Assembly (NCBI GenBank): GCA_021234155.1
Contig: JAJEKV010000066.1
Location: forward strand, 2,220,128-2,284,127
From: Isoetes taiwanensis
Lineage: Eukaryota; Streptophyta; Lycopodiopsida; Isoetales; Isoetaceae
DNA length: 64,000 nt
Direction of reading: 5' to 3'
The notes beneath the pieces are model-generated. The model was not told where the DNA came from. It did no database searches and saw only the letters and a list, made by a program, of their open reading frames with translations. A program made the position numbers and the translations under genes. This document shows, one piece after another, positions 10,086 through 21,500 of this stretch. Every line of letters begins with the position of its first letter. Position 1 is the stretch's first letter.

Positions 10086-10849
10086 GTCACCATATAAGCC
10101 TACCTTAATAGCCTTGTATACCTTAATGTGGAGAAGGGAATATGGCTAAGTCATTTTGCATAACTTGGCCAACCTTAAATATGAAACCATTCCAGGGAAT
10201 AAATTACTAATCGCATATTTCTTATTAGCTAGAATGACTTTAGCTAAACTTGCTTAATATTAATCCCAAAACTTTCTGTGGTTTAGCTAAACTCTACATA
10301 TTTTTCCTCTCATACTTTCTAGCATTTAGCTAAACTAACCCAAACATCATCCCAAAAATTTCTAAGGTATGGCCAACAGAAAATATTAAGCCAAATTACT
10401 ATAACTTTTCTCAATATATTCCACTTATTTTAGTCATTTTCCTTGAGAAAACATTCTAAAATAATGCTAACTAGCAAAGTCTAGGACTCAAATTAATTCA
10501 TAATTCTAAAAACTAAACTACTAATTATATATTTCATATAAACTAGAATGATGTTAGCTAAACTAGCCTAAAATTCATTCTAAAAGTTTCTATGGTTTAG
10601 CTAAACAATACAAAATTTTACTCTCTTACGGTAGAGCACTGGGCCCTTAACCTAATGGTCGGGCGAAGACATTGTGCCGGGTCAGTCGGCACTGAACCCT
10701 CTAGCATTTGGCTAAAGAGCTCCAGGATTGGTGCAGTCCCGAAAAGGGTTAAGCTAAAATGATTATTTTTTCCCCAATTTTTTCCATTTACTTTAGCCAA
10801 TTTTATTTGAAAATGTGCTAAAAAATCGCCAAATAGCTAAGTTTAGCCC
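10086..10849. repeat. AT-rich repeat with recurring TTTAGCTAAA
   Basis: Contains many copies of TTAGCTAAA/TTTAGCTAAA and an internal duplication of about 100 bp: 10196-10290 resembles 10495-10605. The right end (10750-10850, ending TTTAGCCCTTAAATTATT) is matched in inverted orientation by 61283-61335. This suggests a dispersed non-coding element whose end reads TTTAAGGGCTAAA. Confidence 0.55.
10632..10666 (+). other. tRNA-Lys-like remnant (D-arm end to anticodon arm)
   Basis: GGTAGAGCACTGGGCCCTTAA followed by CCTAATGGTC resembles the D-stem end and anticodon arm of tRNA-Lys(CTT). No T-arm or acceptor stem follows, so it is at most a fragment, perhaps of a SINE head. Confidence 0.25.
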
Positions 10850-11114
10850 TTAAATTATTCCATGAACCATTTCACATTCTTGGCAACCTGCCACATGGAC
10901 GCACTCTATTGGAACCATGTTCGCGCTCGAAATTCCGTTTCGAGAATTATCTGTTTCAAGTATCATTTGCTTGTAAGGATTAAATTTCATCTTCCATTGC
11001 CAATTGCCATTGATGAGCATCTGCACATTAGCATGCCTCCTAGAATGTGGCTGATTTATCAATTGAGGCTGAACAACTAAGAGCAAAATGTTGCAAGTTC
11101 CTTTCAGTAGATTT
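10850..11114 (-). pseudogene. C-terminal part of an unrecognised ORF split by a retroposon
   Basis: The minus-strand frame stays open from the retroposon's left target-site copy (11095-11114) to a stop at 10850. It adds about 81 codons after the shared residues NLLKGT. It contains CVHVAGCQEC near the end. It continues in frame from 13566-13128 once the insertion is removed. No family was recognised. Confidence 0.45.
11095..11114. repeat. 5' target-site duplication of the retroposon
   Basis: The 20 bases AAGTTCCTTTCAGTAGATTT are repeated exactly at 13128-13147, directly after the poly-A tail. The leading A's may overlap the tail. Confidence 0.93.
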
Positions 11115-13127
11115 GATTTGGCACTGGCGGGCGCTGTGATGGTCGCTATGTAGGGTCTCGACGCAGTTTTCTTCATAACGTATGGCTCGAGTGTCAGATT
11201 GGGGTGTTCTTTAGTGCGTTGGAAAGCTAGAGATGTAAGCTTTCCATTGGTGTATAATTCATATAGTTTTGTTGTGTCTATTTGGGCCGGATTTGGAGTT
11301 TACAGATTTCGGCTACCATGGCACACCCTAGTTTGCCAGCTTCCGGTACACGTTCGTCAGCCAAGAAAGTGGTAGATGGTGCTTCTGCTTCTTTTTTTGC
11401 GCATGATATGAATTGTCCTTTGATGCTTCCTAATTTACCTGATAATTCTCACCTTAATCCTCTTGCTTTTGACCCTTCTCTTGTTAATACGAGTACAAGC
11501 TTGCAACACTTTCCCCGGCTGTCTAAATCTGCTCCTTTGTCTACTTCTCAAGTAGAGACCACTGTAAATACTTCTACTGTTGCTTCTGCTTCCTTTCTGT
11601 CTATTTCTGCTGGGTGTGTATCTGCTCCTTCTGCTCCATGGGATTCTTCTGATGCTGTGGTTAGAATGCCTTCTACACGATTTAGCAATTGGATCAAACG
11701 TGATTTGACATCCAGTGTGCAATTTGCTCGGGTTTCTGCTGCATTAAATATTATGTTACAGAATAGATGACTGTATGGATGTTCAGTTGCCTCCTGAGGG
11801 TGTATTCTATGAGGCACAGCAGTGTTCAAATGCTTTTACGCAGGCTGGCCTACCGGTTGTCGAAATTGATCATAATGCTCATTTGCAGTGTGTTCAGAAC
11901 CTTGTGTCTCATGCAGTTATTTGCCATTTCACTGGACAATTTTTGGATCTCAGGAGAGTTGGCTTCTGGCTAAAACATCATCTTCAGAGACTGGGTCTCC
12001 CTCATTATGCATCTCTAAAAGTTTTAGATAAAGATAATAATTTCTTCTTGGTCATGTTTGACTCTTCAGTTGTAGTTGACAGGCTTGTGGAGCGTGGTGT
12101 TGATCCTCTTTGGGGACATTATCTTCTATACCAGGTTTATTCTCTTGGATTCTTGCCAAGTACGTCTGGTGCATTGCGCATGCCTTGTTGGCTTGCCTTA
12201 GAGGATTTTCCACTAGAACTGCAAGTGTCTGATTTTATGATTGCTATTGCCAATGGATTGGGTATGCATCTTGCCCATCTATTGTTAATGGTCCTCGAAT
12301 TTGTGTATCTCTTCCTACTTGCTTTTATATTCCTCAGTCAGTGGTGGTCAAAAGTGGCCCACTTTTTTTCAAATACACACTACGTCTGCTTAATGGACCC
12401 GAGCTTGCCAAGATGTTTCCCAATATTGAGGCTTTCACTACTTACAGGTCCAGGCATACTTTTGTCTCTATCTCCTCAACTGTTCCTATCCCATGTCACA
12501 TAGCATCCACTTCACTTGAATGTCGTGTTGTATCATCTTCTTCCTCATCTGCCTCTGCACTAGTTAATCCGCCAGTATTACCAGCCCCTGTGCCTTCTTC
12601 TTTAGCTATTTCTGCACTATCGCCTTCTTCTATTGCATCTCCATCTCAATCTATATCAGTAGACCCTCTTAATGAGGATCAACACTCTCGTCTTCAGGAC
12701 ATTGCCCAGAAGCAAGAATTATTGGAAGAAGGATGGTCTAATCCACGCTTGAAGAGACTTGCACATCGTAAAAATAGCTCGCCTCCTCAATCGGCGTTGG
12801 TTCACTCTGTAGCTCCAATATCTGCTACGATTGTTACAGTGGATGTCCCTGATCTAATGGCATTGAGACATCAGGGAGCAGATCAAGCTATTGTTAATGA
12901 TTCTATGGATGTGGAAGTTCGACCTGGTTAAAGTAACTTTTTTAAAATATGATTAATATATTATTCTTCTCTTTGTAGGAGAGGAAAATAGTATATTGTC
13001 ATGCTTAGACGGCTGGCCCTGCTCAGTTGGATCTGATTGTCCGCTGGGTTTTTTATTCCTGTCTCTACATTGTATTATGTATTATGTTGGAGTGTTATTA
13101 ATAAAGTCTGACGTCCTTCCAAAAAAA
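11115..13127 (+). mobile_element. ORF1-only LINE-type retroposon with poly-A tail
   Basis: The element is bounded by an exact 20-bp direct repeat and ends in a poly-A run (13121-13129) after AATAAA-like TTAATAAAGTCTG and ACGTCCTTCC. That is the signature of target-primed reverse transcription. The 2.0-kb body holds an L1-type ORF1 and a 3' UTR. There is no endonuclease or reverse transcriptase and no room for one. It is comparable in design to the ORF1-only half-L1 (HAL1) elements of mammals. The exact duplication suggests insertion later than most neighbours. Confidence 0.85.
11318..12931 (+). pseudogene. LINE ORF1 protein (DUF4283-like), two frameshifts
   Basis: The start is ATG 11318 in the good context ACCATGG. 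A serine/threonine-rich N-terminus (to about 11640) leads to the DUF4283-type core of plant LINE ORF1 proteins: LKVLDKDNNFFLVMFDS, RGVDPLWGHYLLYQ, MPCWLALEDFPLEL and IANGLG (about 12010-12265). Next come GPRICVSLPTCFYIPQ-like and LLNGPELAKMFPNI segments and a low-complexity serine tail. The frame changes near 11765 and again near 12260, so the reading frame is broken now. Length, about 535 codons, is usual for such ORF1 proteins, which bind the element RNA. Confidence 0.75.
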
Positions 13128-13147
13128 AAGTTCCTTTCAGTAGATTT
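13128..13147. repeat. 3' target-site duplication of the retroposon
   Basis: Second copy of the 20-bp sequence at 11095-11114, immediately after the poly-A run. Confidence 0.93.
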
Positions 13148-13566
13148 TCAAGCTCGACTAGATCTTCGACATGGAAGTATGTGCTATGTGAATCTGCTCC
13201 TGATGTATCAAAATTGGCATGAGCGGTGTCTGACCCATATCCCTGCTCCATTTTGATATCAATTTCTAAAAACTCACCATCTCTGTCACTATCGTAGATG
13301 CCACCATCTTCTGATTCAATCTCCATACAATCATGAAGACTTACTTTGCCGAGCCTAAAATCTTGTTCCTTGAACGTTACACTTCTCCAATTGATCATCA
13401 ATCTGCTGTTACTCCTAAAATTTGTATCCCTTGCTCTGTTCAAAGTATCCAATAAAAAAAACCAACCTCCCCTGACTTCTTTCCTCTCACTGCTAAATCC
13501 TAATCGTAGTTCAAATTCAGGTTGCTCATTCTCGAAGGGGAGCCTTGCTTTGCTTTCCTTTTGCAT
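13148..13566 (-). pseudogene. N-terminal part of the ORF split by the retroposon
   Basis: From Met at 13566 the frame runs through an acidic stretch (MEIESEDGGIYDSDRDGEF) to VELENLLKGT at the insertion site, then resumes at 11114. Excising the insertion would give a frame of about 227 codons. It lies just downstream of Copia gag sequence on the same strand, but I do not recognise it as protease or integrase. It could be an unrelated older element. Confidence 0.4.
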
Positions 13567-13859
13567 GGCCCCTCACATAGATGCCTTGCTTTCCCTTTTA
13601 AACATGGTAGATCATTCACCAAGCTTGTTTTAGACAATTGTCACAATGCTATAAAATTTGAATGTCTCACTCTCTCATGACATATTTGAAGAGTGCTAGT
13701 GGATTGATGCACCACAAATGCTTGAGAACTTGCTACCCGTGTAAGTCGTTATAGTTTCCATGCTTTTTCCCGCTTGCTATATGCTGCCCATTTGGTCCTC
13801 CGACCACACATTTGCCACCATTGAAGTCAAGCCTCAAATTTGCATCATCCATTTGTCAT

Positions 13860-14650
13860 CCTCATCGTCCTAATCACTCTTTGATTCAATTTGAATCACA
13901 TGAGCGTTTAATTTCCTTGAAGTTCTTTTATTTCTAGACTTCCCTTTCTTCTTTTTTTTCATCTTTCTTTGGACGTCTCCCCTTGGACTCATTACAGTTC
14001 CTTGCAATGTGACCGACTTTGTTACATTTATAACATGCTTTTTTATGCATATAGAGCAAAAGAGTTTCTGCTTGCCCCTGCTCTCTCTAGTCTCCTACTC
14101 CTGGTTCGCACCACTTCCTCTCGAAGGATCTTTGTGCAAACCTAATCAGGACTCGCCTCCTTTGCTTCACCAATGATCGCTCTCACCCCAAAATGCTTGT
14201 GGCAACCCAACAACTAATGCCTCCACAATTGTATCATCATATAAAGGCTTCCCCATCCCTTGCAATTATTCTGCCATAGTTCTCACATTCTCAATGTAGG
14301 TTGATGCATCCTCGCCATCCTTTAACTTTGCGGTAAAGATTCGAGCATATAGCATCATTTGTTGGGAGAATTGATCTTTTTTGAAAGCATTAAACAAATA
14401 ATCCCATGCTTCTTTTGTCGTGCCAGCCTCCTCAGTGCATGGGATTGTCCATCATTCACATATATCATGATACAATTCTTTACTTCCACTTATCCATTAT
14501 CTCCTTGGACCCACTATCTTCTTTCTTCAACACTGGAGCAAACTCCTCTCCTTGATTTCTTGATCGTTTCTTGGATCCTTAGTATCTGGAGACTTTAGAT
14601 GGAATTCATTTGGATCTCTTTCCTTGGAGTGAATTGAACTCTTCTTTCTA
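13860..14650 (-). pseudogene. Copia gag (UBN2 type) with CCHC zinc knuckle
   Basis: Leftward translation gives an N-terminal piece from about 14640, then AWDYLFNAFKKDQFSQQ, LYARIFTAKLKDGED and YIENVRTMAE (14400-14270), then DDTIVEALVVGLPQAF (14240-14190). This is the gag_polypeptide/UBN2 pattern of Copia elements. A basic region follows, then a perfect zinc knuckle CYKCNKVGHIARNC (14034-13994). Stop codons near 14265 and 14170 and frame changes mark it as decayed. Protease onward is not recognised. Confidence 0.75.
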
Positions 14651-15960
14651 TGGTGCATGCTCATTTCATTCATCACTCTTTACGTAGGCTTCTAAACACC
14701 AAATCTGGCACATGCATGCCATAATTGAAAGTAAAATGGATTGGGTGTTGTAGCCCACATGTAATCTTTGATTGGGAACTAACCGCTGGTTGTCTGATCC
14801 CTTATATTGTTGCAGCTTAGGCACGAAGGGCCCCAAGGGATTTCCAGCATATAGTGATGTCTCATTCCAAGCAAGGAAATAGGCCATTGACTTGGGAAAT
14901 ATCTATCTATTGTTTAAATTTGGTTTTTCCGACATGCCGAAAACTTTTTAGATTTTTTTTTCAGGTTAGTTTTCTAAGGTCTAGAGGCTTTTAGCTGTTG
15001 GAAAACTTTCCAGGTATTCCAAAAATCGAGTTTGTGGCTTTGCCTTTAATTACCAAATTCTAGGTTTTGGGGTTGCCTTATCGATTCCGAGACTTTAGCA
15101 GATGCCCATATCCCTTCTTGCAGCTGTCGCTCCATGCATGTTCGCCAATTGGATTGGCATGCTTTATTCATCAGGTGCTTTGTAAAATTTATGTGCAATA
15201 GATGGCATTTTTTAATTTGGAGTGGATGAATCGGCCTTTAGGTTGCAATTTCGGCCACTACCTTGGCTTACAGCTAGCTCCGGGGTTTCTGAGGGTGTGT
15301 TTGAGCGTTTGACGGCAGATGGGCTCTGCATAGCCAGGGTTCTATGCAGCAATTCTATATCTTCACCTCAGGCTTTATGCTTATTGTCTTCTCCTTATCC
15401 AGCAATTCTGAAGCTTTTAAACTTTGAATGGCACTGCACATGGCTGATCTAATATTGCGAGGCCAAGGTATTCTGAACATCTATATTCCATTTGGAGTTC
15501 ATGATTAGGTAGTCATCATCTCAATGTTGGTACATGTGGAGAAGATGGAATAGGTTTTGCTTGCAGATACTTCATTCATTCCTTGGTGCTTCTTTCTACT
15601 GAGCTGAGCATAGAGTAGCAGAAGCACTTCCATTTTCTTTGTTCCCTTTATAATCAGCGTGCAAGTAAGCATGTATCTTCTCTAATGCTTTTCCCACATT
15701 CAGGTTTTGAAAATTAGATCTTGAATATCTAGGATGGTGCATTCCCCTTGAATTCAGGTTTTGCTTATTGTCTATCAATCTCTCTTAGATTGATTTTCCT
15801 AAGGTTTGAGGGCTTTTGTCCCCAGTAAAAGTTGAGGGTTCTCCAAAAAGCCGAACACTGGGTTCCTCTATCATTTCGAAATGAGATATTGGACAAGTTT
15901 ATGCAGGTGGATTTTGCCCCAATTCTCGGCATGCAGGGCAGGCCATGAAGAATATTTTCT
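14651..15960. other. Unassigned intergenic or intron-like DNA
   Basis: No domain is recognised. Open frames at 15222-15452 and 15765-16052 have no family pattern. The stretch at 14575-14650 resembles 20089-20165 in inverted orientation. Confidence 0.4.
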
Positions 15961-15964
15961 TGCA

Positions 15965-16245
15965 CATTTTGGCCAAGCTTCACTATCAACTTCCTAAGCA
16001 CTCTTTTTGAGAATAAACGCTCTGCCCAGGTAATGCAACACATTGCTGGCATAGAAGAGCTAATATAATGTGGCCCCAGTTTGTAGCATAAAAGCTGAGT
16101 TCAACTTTTTCTCTCTTACAATGCCTTCCTATGTGGCAGCACATTTGGGATTGGTTATATACAGCTCTTTATCCATCAGATTAATGATTAAGTTCTCTAT
16201 TACATGAATTTGTATTTGGCCTTCAAGAACTTAGAGAAATTCATG
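15965..16245. repeat. Repeat block duplicated at 17.4-17.9 kb
   Basis: 15968-16105 matches 17766-17899 (shared words GCTTCACTAT, CTTCCTAAG, TCTGCCCAG, TAATATGGCC, AAAGCTGAGTTCA). 16163-16245 matches 17440-17520. The copies flank the C2 exons, suggesting local duplication or a repeat family in the introns. Confidence 0.7.
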
Positions 16246-16575
16246 ACAGTGGTTGTGCTTATCATGTGTAGCCAGCTAGGTTTGTTCCTGACAATCACAT
16301 ATAGTTAATTTCATTGTTGCTCAGCGTATTCTACATTTTATAGATATAAATATATGGAACATATGAGTATGGGCATGTTATCTATTGTTTAAATTTCTGT
16401 CTGTTGCTTCTAATTTGCCAGCAAGAGCAGCATGCATGGACTTAGATTTCTGCAGCTTTTTGTGAATCTAGAAGATGAATAGGCACAATAAACTATTCAA
16501 CACTATGCAAATTGATATTACTCATCTTTAAGCCACCTCAACAATGTGAAGCGCATTGTAGGTTCTATTCTCTAG

Positions 16576-17367
16576 GATCCCTTCTATTTTATGTTCACCA
16601 AAGGGATAAGGATTGCTTCACGGATGATTTTCTTGGTCAGGTGAAGGTTCCAGTGTCTGAGATTCTTGATGCAGAAAATCAAACGTTGCTGCCTGCCTGG
16701 TATCCACTTCAGAAACGGAGTAGCAAGTCAAAATCCACTATTACTGGTAAAGAGATCTTTCTATTTGTCAGTAAAGAACTCCATTGCAGTAGCATTTCAT
16801 ATTTTTAATAGCAGTCTCCCACTGTGGAATTATCCATCTTTGAATTGGATGCAAGGATCTTATATGCACTCAGAATAAGCAAGTTAATAAAGGTTTAATT
16901 TATTTTATAGAACACCACAATTTCATAACTTCGCTCCTTTACAGAAACAAATAAGTAATATCATTATACTTTACATGCCTATGTCATCATATGACGATCC
17001 ATTTTTTGTTTATCAGGTGAAATACATATAAGTATGTCGTTATATGGGAGAGCTTTTGCTCCATCACCAGGTGAAGCGTCGTCTGCTCCAAGTAACTCTT
17101 CTACTGAGAAAAAGACATCCCCAAATAATAAGGATTCTAGATTGCTAGCATTGGTCCGGACAAACTCTGTGGATTCTGATTACTTATTGTAGTTCTATAT
17201 ATGGAATCAAATGTTGTTTCTCAAGCACTTAAAATTGGCTCCTCCGTGCATGCAGGATACCAATGCAGCAAGCTTGAAACTGTGAACTCGGACCATTTAA
17301 ACAAATCAAAACAACTTCCTAATGAAGAACATGGTGTAAGAGGTGTGGCTACTCATAACTTCCACAG
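16576..17367 (+). pseudogene. Fragment of a C2/GRAM-domain protein gene (three exons)
   Basis: Exon A 16576-16746 (acceptor could be 16561) encodes the end of a C2 domain: LLFYVHQRDKDCF, TDDFLGQVKVPVSEI and PAWYPLQKR. It is joined by GT-AG introns to exon B 17017-17188 (GEIHISMSLYGRAFAPSP, then a serine-rich linker) and exon C 17269-17367 (KLETVNSDHLNKSK, to a donor GTGAGT). Phases agree at both junctions. The sequence resembles plant C2-plus-GRAM proteins, where W-x-LQ-x-K...GEI follows the C2 domain. The start of the C2 domain and any GRAM or VASt exons are absent from the surrounding kilobases, so this looks like a gene fragment. C2 domains bind calcium and phospholipids. Confidence 0.6.
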
Positions 17368-18330
17368 GTGAGTCCCTTTCCAAGACTGTCTTTTCAAGTT
17401 CATGTCTACAATTATCAATTTCGTTATCTTCACCACTGCTCCTTATCCATTACATCAATGATTAAATTCTCTATTATATGAATTTGTATTTGACCACCAA
17501 GCACTTAGAGAAACGATGCTATTCATGCACTTCCACGACCACACCAAAAAGGGTCAATGGCTGCACATTTAGGAACAGTAAACAGATGTCGCTTCATTTT
17601 TTCATTTTCTGCAAACTCAGGAACAGTAAACAGATGCTGCTGCTTCATTGCTTCAAAAATGTTCTTACTCCATTTTTGCTAAAGACTTCAGATTTTTTCT
17701 AAGACATGGATTTCGTGCATGTTTACAATTTTGAATTTTGTTGACTTTGCCAGTCCCATAATTATAATTAGCTTCACTATGGACTTCCTAAGAGCTTTTT
17801 CCGAGAATCAACTCTCTGCCCAGTGATGCAACATATTGGTGACACAGACGAACTGATATAATATGGCCCAGTTTCTAGCATGAAAGCTGAGTTCACAATT
17901 TTTTTACAGCAGCTTCCTATGTAGTAACATATTTGGGCCCATAAGACTTGGTTGTACAGAGCTCCTTATCCATCATATCTCCCAACAAGCTTGCATTGTG
18001 TTAGTCTTCTTACAATATTGAAGGTGCATTTGATCAAAGATCCCTGACATTATTGTTTTAGTGTGCAGCTTGCACAATGTTTGTACGCAATATGAGGATC
18101 TGAAGTTTCTTCCATGGCAAAGAGGCATGTAGGCCCAAGTCAGCATTTCAGCATTTCTGTTATCTCCTAAGCTTTAAGAAAGATATGGATTTCTAGAATT
18201 TCAATTGTGTCCAATCTAGATAAGCTATTGGTACCTCATTTGGTGGAATCAACTATCAAATTGTTGTGCTGGATTTTTCCATAGCAAGTCTTCACCCATG
18301 TTTTCATGTTGGTTATGCAACGAACTACAG
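17368..18330. repeat. Intron-like DNA with duplicated block
   Basis: 17440-17520 and 17766-17899 are the second copies of the 16-kb repeat block. No exon was recognised. Confidence 0.5.
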
Positions 18331-19552
18331 TTCATTATCATCTCTCGACAATCTTCCACCCACATTGATCTCCTTACAATATTCTTCCATTGCAAGGCGG
18401 CATTTAAACTTGGTCAGAAATGTTGACCGAATTCATTGTTTTATTGTGCAGCTTGCAGAATGTTATCCTAATGTAAGTGTTTACGTAGGTAGTAGGTACG
18501 GTGAAACATGTAATACATGATGGAATCTTTGAATGGCTAGAAATGTGTTGCATGGTTCCTCACTAAAGAGACTAATTTGCATTGGTAAGTTTTATATCTT
18601 AGGTTTGCCTACTCTAGAAGATTAACACCTACACTCCATTCGCCAGTCCAGTCATGTATAGTTAGGTTTGTATCGACACCATATTTTGTACCAGCATAAA
18701 TCTAAATTAACAAGAAACGCAAATACCTCCTATTGCCCCAACAATGCTCTTGATGTTTTGAAAGTCTTTGGACAATGGACGCCTTTAGTAAATATTTCAC
18801 AACCTATTCGAAACGTCAACAACGATATAATGCTTCTAGATAACATTACGGGCCACAACTCCTCAACATTGTCCATGTTCTCAACATTGCAAGAGACACT
18901 TTTGTTTTACAAGGGTTTCTATGATATGGAGGTATTTACATTTCATTATCATCTCTCGACAATCTTCCACCCACATTGATCTCCTTACAATGTTCTTCCA
19001 TTGCAAGGGGGCATTTAAACTTAGTCAGAAATCTTGACCGAAATCATTGTTTTATTGTGCAGCTTGCAGAATATTCTAATGTGAGTGTTTACGTAGGTAC
19101 GATAAAATATGTAATAGCTGAACTATTAGACATTAATTTTTTTATTACATGTAAAGATATGATGGAATCTTTGAATGGCTAGAAATGTATTGCATAATTC
19201 CTCACTAAAGAGACTAATTTGCATTGTTAAGTTTTATATTTTAGGTTTGCCTATTCTAGAAGATTAAGACCTACACTCCATTCGCCAGTCCAGTCATGTA
19301 TAATATTTGCCAGTCAAGTCAAGTATAATTAGGTTTGTATCGATAGCATATTTTGTACCAGCATAAATCTAAATTAACAAGAAATGCAAATACCTCCTAT
19401 TGCCCCAAGAATGCTCTTCATGTTTTGAAAGTCTTTGGACAATAGACGCCTTTAATAAATATTTCACAACCTATTCGAAACGTCAACAACGATATAATGC
19501 TTCTAGATAACATTACGGGCCACAACTCCTCGACATTGTCCATGTTCTCAAC
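18331..19552. repeat. Tandem duplication of a ~610-bp unit
   Basis: Copy 1 (18331-18893) and copy 2 (18942-19552) share long, nearly identical stretches in the same order. Examples are TTCATTATCATCTCTCGACA at 18331 and 18942, and GATGGAATCTTTGAATGGCT at about 18519 and 19159. Copy 2 has small insertions. The ORFs at 18266-18520 and 18976-19182 are matching shadows of the repeat. Confidence 0.9.
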
Positions 19553-19959
19553 AATAAGGCTTAAGGTTCCTTACTATAATATGAATATATGCCTCTTTAT
19601 TTATCCCCTCCCCATTTTGCTTCCTTGAATATTGAACTAGAATGGTACATTGATATGTCTAAAGACTTCAACAAGAAGCAAGATTAGCATAAACCATTCT
19701 AAATGAAAAAATGAATTAAAACCTTCTTGCATTGATCTCATTTGCACTTACCACGTGCTCCAAGATCACCAAGGATGGCTAAAGTCCATATTTGCAAATA
19801 AGTTTCTTATTTTAGTTTTTGTTGTATCTTAAAAGATCAATGTATGATAGGTTATAATACATTTTCTGATAATTATGATGATGAAGATTGTATATTTCTA
19901 TTGCATTACATTTGACATCATCTGCCTTCTTGGATTTCTCTTTGTACTTGGGTCCCATA

Positions 19960-20030
19960 GGCCAGTTGGTCTCCGTGGACGATAAAATCATATTCTATTC
20001 TATTCTATTCTATTCGCCATCTTTCAAACT
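19960..20030 (+). repeat. Retroposon-like 3' tail with (TTCTA)n
   Basis: TCTCCGTGGACGATAAAATC is followed by TATTC/TTCTA pentamers. The tail resembles the GACGTTAAAA-plus-microsatellite ends at 44.7, 56.8 and 59.4 kb. The body of the element upstream was not delimited. Confidence 0.45.
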
Positions 20031-20050
20031 TTGCAAGGTGTTATAGAATG

Positions 20051-20086
20051 TATCTATGCCCGGCAACGCCGGGCACCCGTTACTAG
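20051..20086 (+). mobile_element. Helitron 3' terminus
   Basis: A perfect 7-bp GC-rich hairpin (GCCCGGC 20058-20064, loop AAC, GCCGGGC 20068-20074) is followed eight bases later by CTAG and a host T (20083-20087). Hairpin plus CTRR-T is the Helitron 3' end. The matching 5' TC end upstream was not found, so the element's length is unknown. It may include the C2 gene fragment. Confidence 0.75.
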
Positions 20087-20227
20087 TATAGAAAGAAGAG
20101 TTGAATTCACTCCAAGAAAAGTAATCCAAGAATTAATTTCACTTAAAGTCTCTAGATATTAAGGTGAACAGTAATCCTCTCTTTCCAAAATTAATCTCTC
20201 TGATGTAAGCTTTGATTCCGAGGCATG

Positions 20228-20239
20228 CTCTAATAGCAT
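20228..20239 (-). promoter_or_regulatory. Decayed tRNA-Met primer-binding site
   Basis: GCTCTAATAGCA differs at two positions from GCTCTGATACCA, the minus-strand form of the plant LTR primer-binding site. An LTR would be expected to its right. None could be confirmed by a second copy. Confidence 0.3.
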
Positions 20240-21400
20240 AAAAGAACAAGAGTTACTAAAGCAAGAAAGGCACCAATGTCACCTAAAAAGCTCTTTTCTC
20301 CCTCCATTATTCTGGTTAAATACAACAACTACAACAAAATCTTGCCACGTCAATGATCCTACTAACAACTCGACTAAATTACTAAATGCGAACAAACCAT
20401 ATTTCCTTATGTTACAATGATGTTTTCTAACAGTTATACGATCTAAGAGCTCAAATAATATACACATCAGTGCTACCATAGCTTCAACTGTAGTTTAAGA
20501 ATTTAAAAGAAATATTAGTTGCACAAAAGAAGAAAAAAATAAAGGAAGAAAAAAGAAAAAACCTTAGAGCTATAATAGAAATGATTGGCGCTTGGAAATT
20601 CAAATGAACAACTGATCTTGCACTAATCTCACGTTTCAAAGTCGAATTCAAGAGAGAACTCCATGTTTCTTTTTTAGTTGAACGATCTGTGGATTACGTT
20701 ATTTGATCTATGAAGGATCCTCATGTTCTTGGCTTTCTTAAGCTGAAATTGTTTTTGACAGAAGAAAGATTTTGAAAAGTGAGTTGAAATGAAGCAATAA
20801 GATAAGATTTGCAAAAGAGTTCTACAAAGTTTTTTAAAGGTTTAATTTAAAATAGAATCTTTTTATGCAAGGACCATTGGCAAAGTTCAAAAAGCAAAAA
20901 ACAAAAGTTTTTTTTTTGCCCTAGTTTAAAATAATTTGGGCCCATCTGACCTTTCATTTCTAATCTGAGTGTCGTGGCAGAATAGAAGCATCGAAGCCGC
21001 TTCTACAAATATTCATTGGTGTGAAGTCCAAAGGTTTTTTGACCATGAGCAAACAGAACTTTACGTGGGAGGGTTCTAGATAGTATAAATCTAATCCATC
21101 CTATCATGATTCATGTCTGGTCTTTTTCAAATATATGTGCATCTATTTTAGTTCATATCACTATAATGTTACATGTTTCATGAGAAAGAACTTTTTGGAT
21201 GATTTAGACATGAACAATGAGCACATATCATTTCAAGCCAAGATGAAGTAAATTTTTTTCTATACAAGAGCAAAATTGCTTCAGAGCTTAAAGTAGATAA
21301 ATATTTTTGGCATTTACTTATAATTGGATGTGTTGGAGAGGCATAATTTCTGTATGGGCATAATGGTGGAAATGTTGGGGGGATGTAATTCTAATTCTTT
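20240..21400. other. Unassigned AT-rich DNA
   Basis: Could include a degraded minus-oriented LTR following the primer-binding-site-like sequence at 20228. No coding or repeat structure was recognised. Confidence 0.35.
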
Positions 21401-21500
21401 AATGAAAATGCAAGAGTTTAAAAGTGGAATTCTTGCAATATCACTCATGGTTGATGAAAATGCAAGAGTTTAAAGTGGACTTCTTGCAATATCACTTGTT
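21400..21500. repeat. Short tandem duplication (~50 bp x 2)
   Basis: ATGAAAATGCAAGAGTTTAA followed by an AGTGGAATTCTTGCAATATC-like stretch occurs at about 21402 and again at about 21454. Confidence 0.85.

Noticed and set aside
10632-10666. Functional tRNA-Lys gene
   Set aside because: The T-arm and acceptor stem are missing and the anticodon stem is mispaired.
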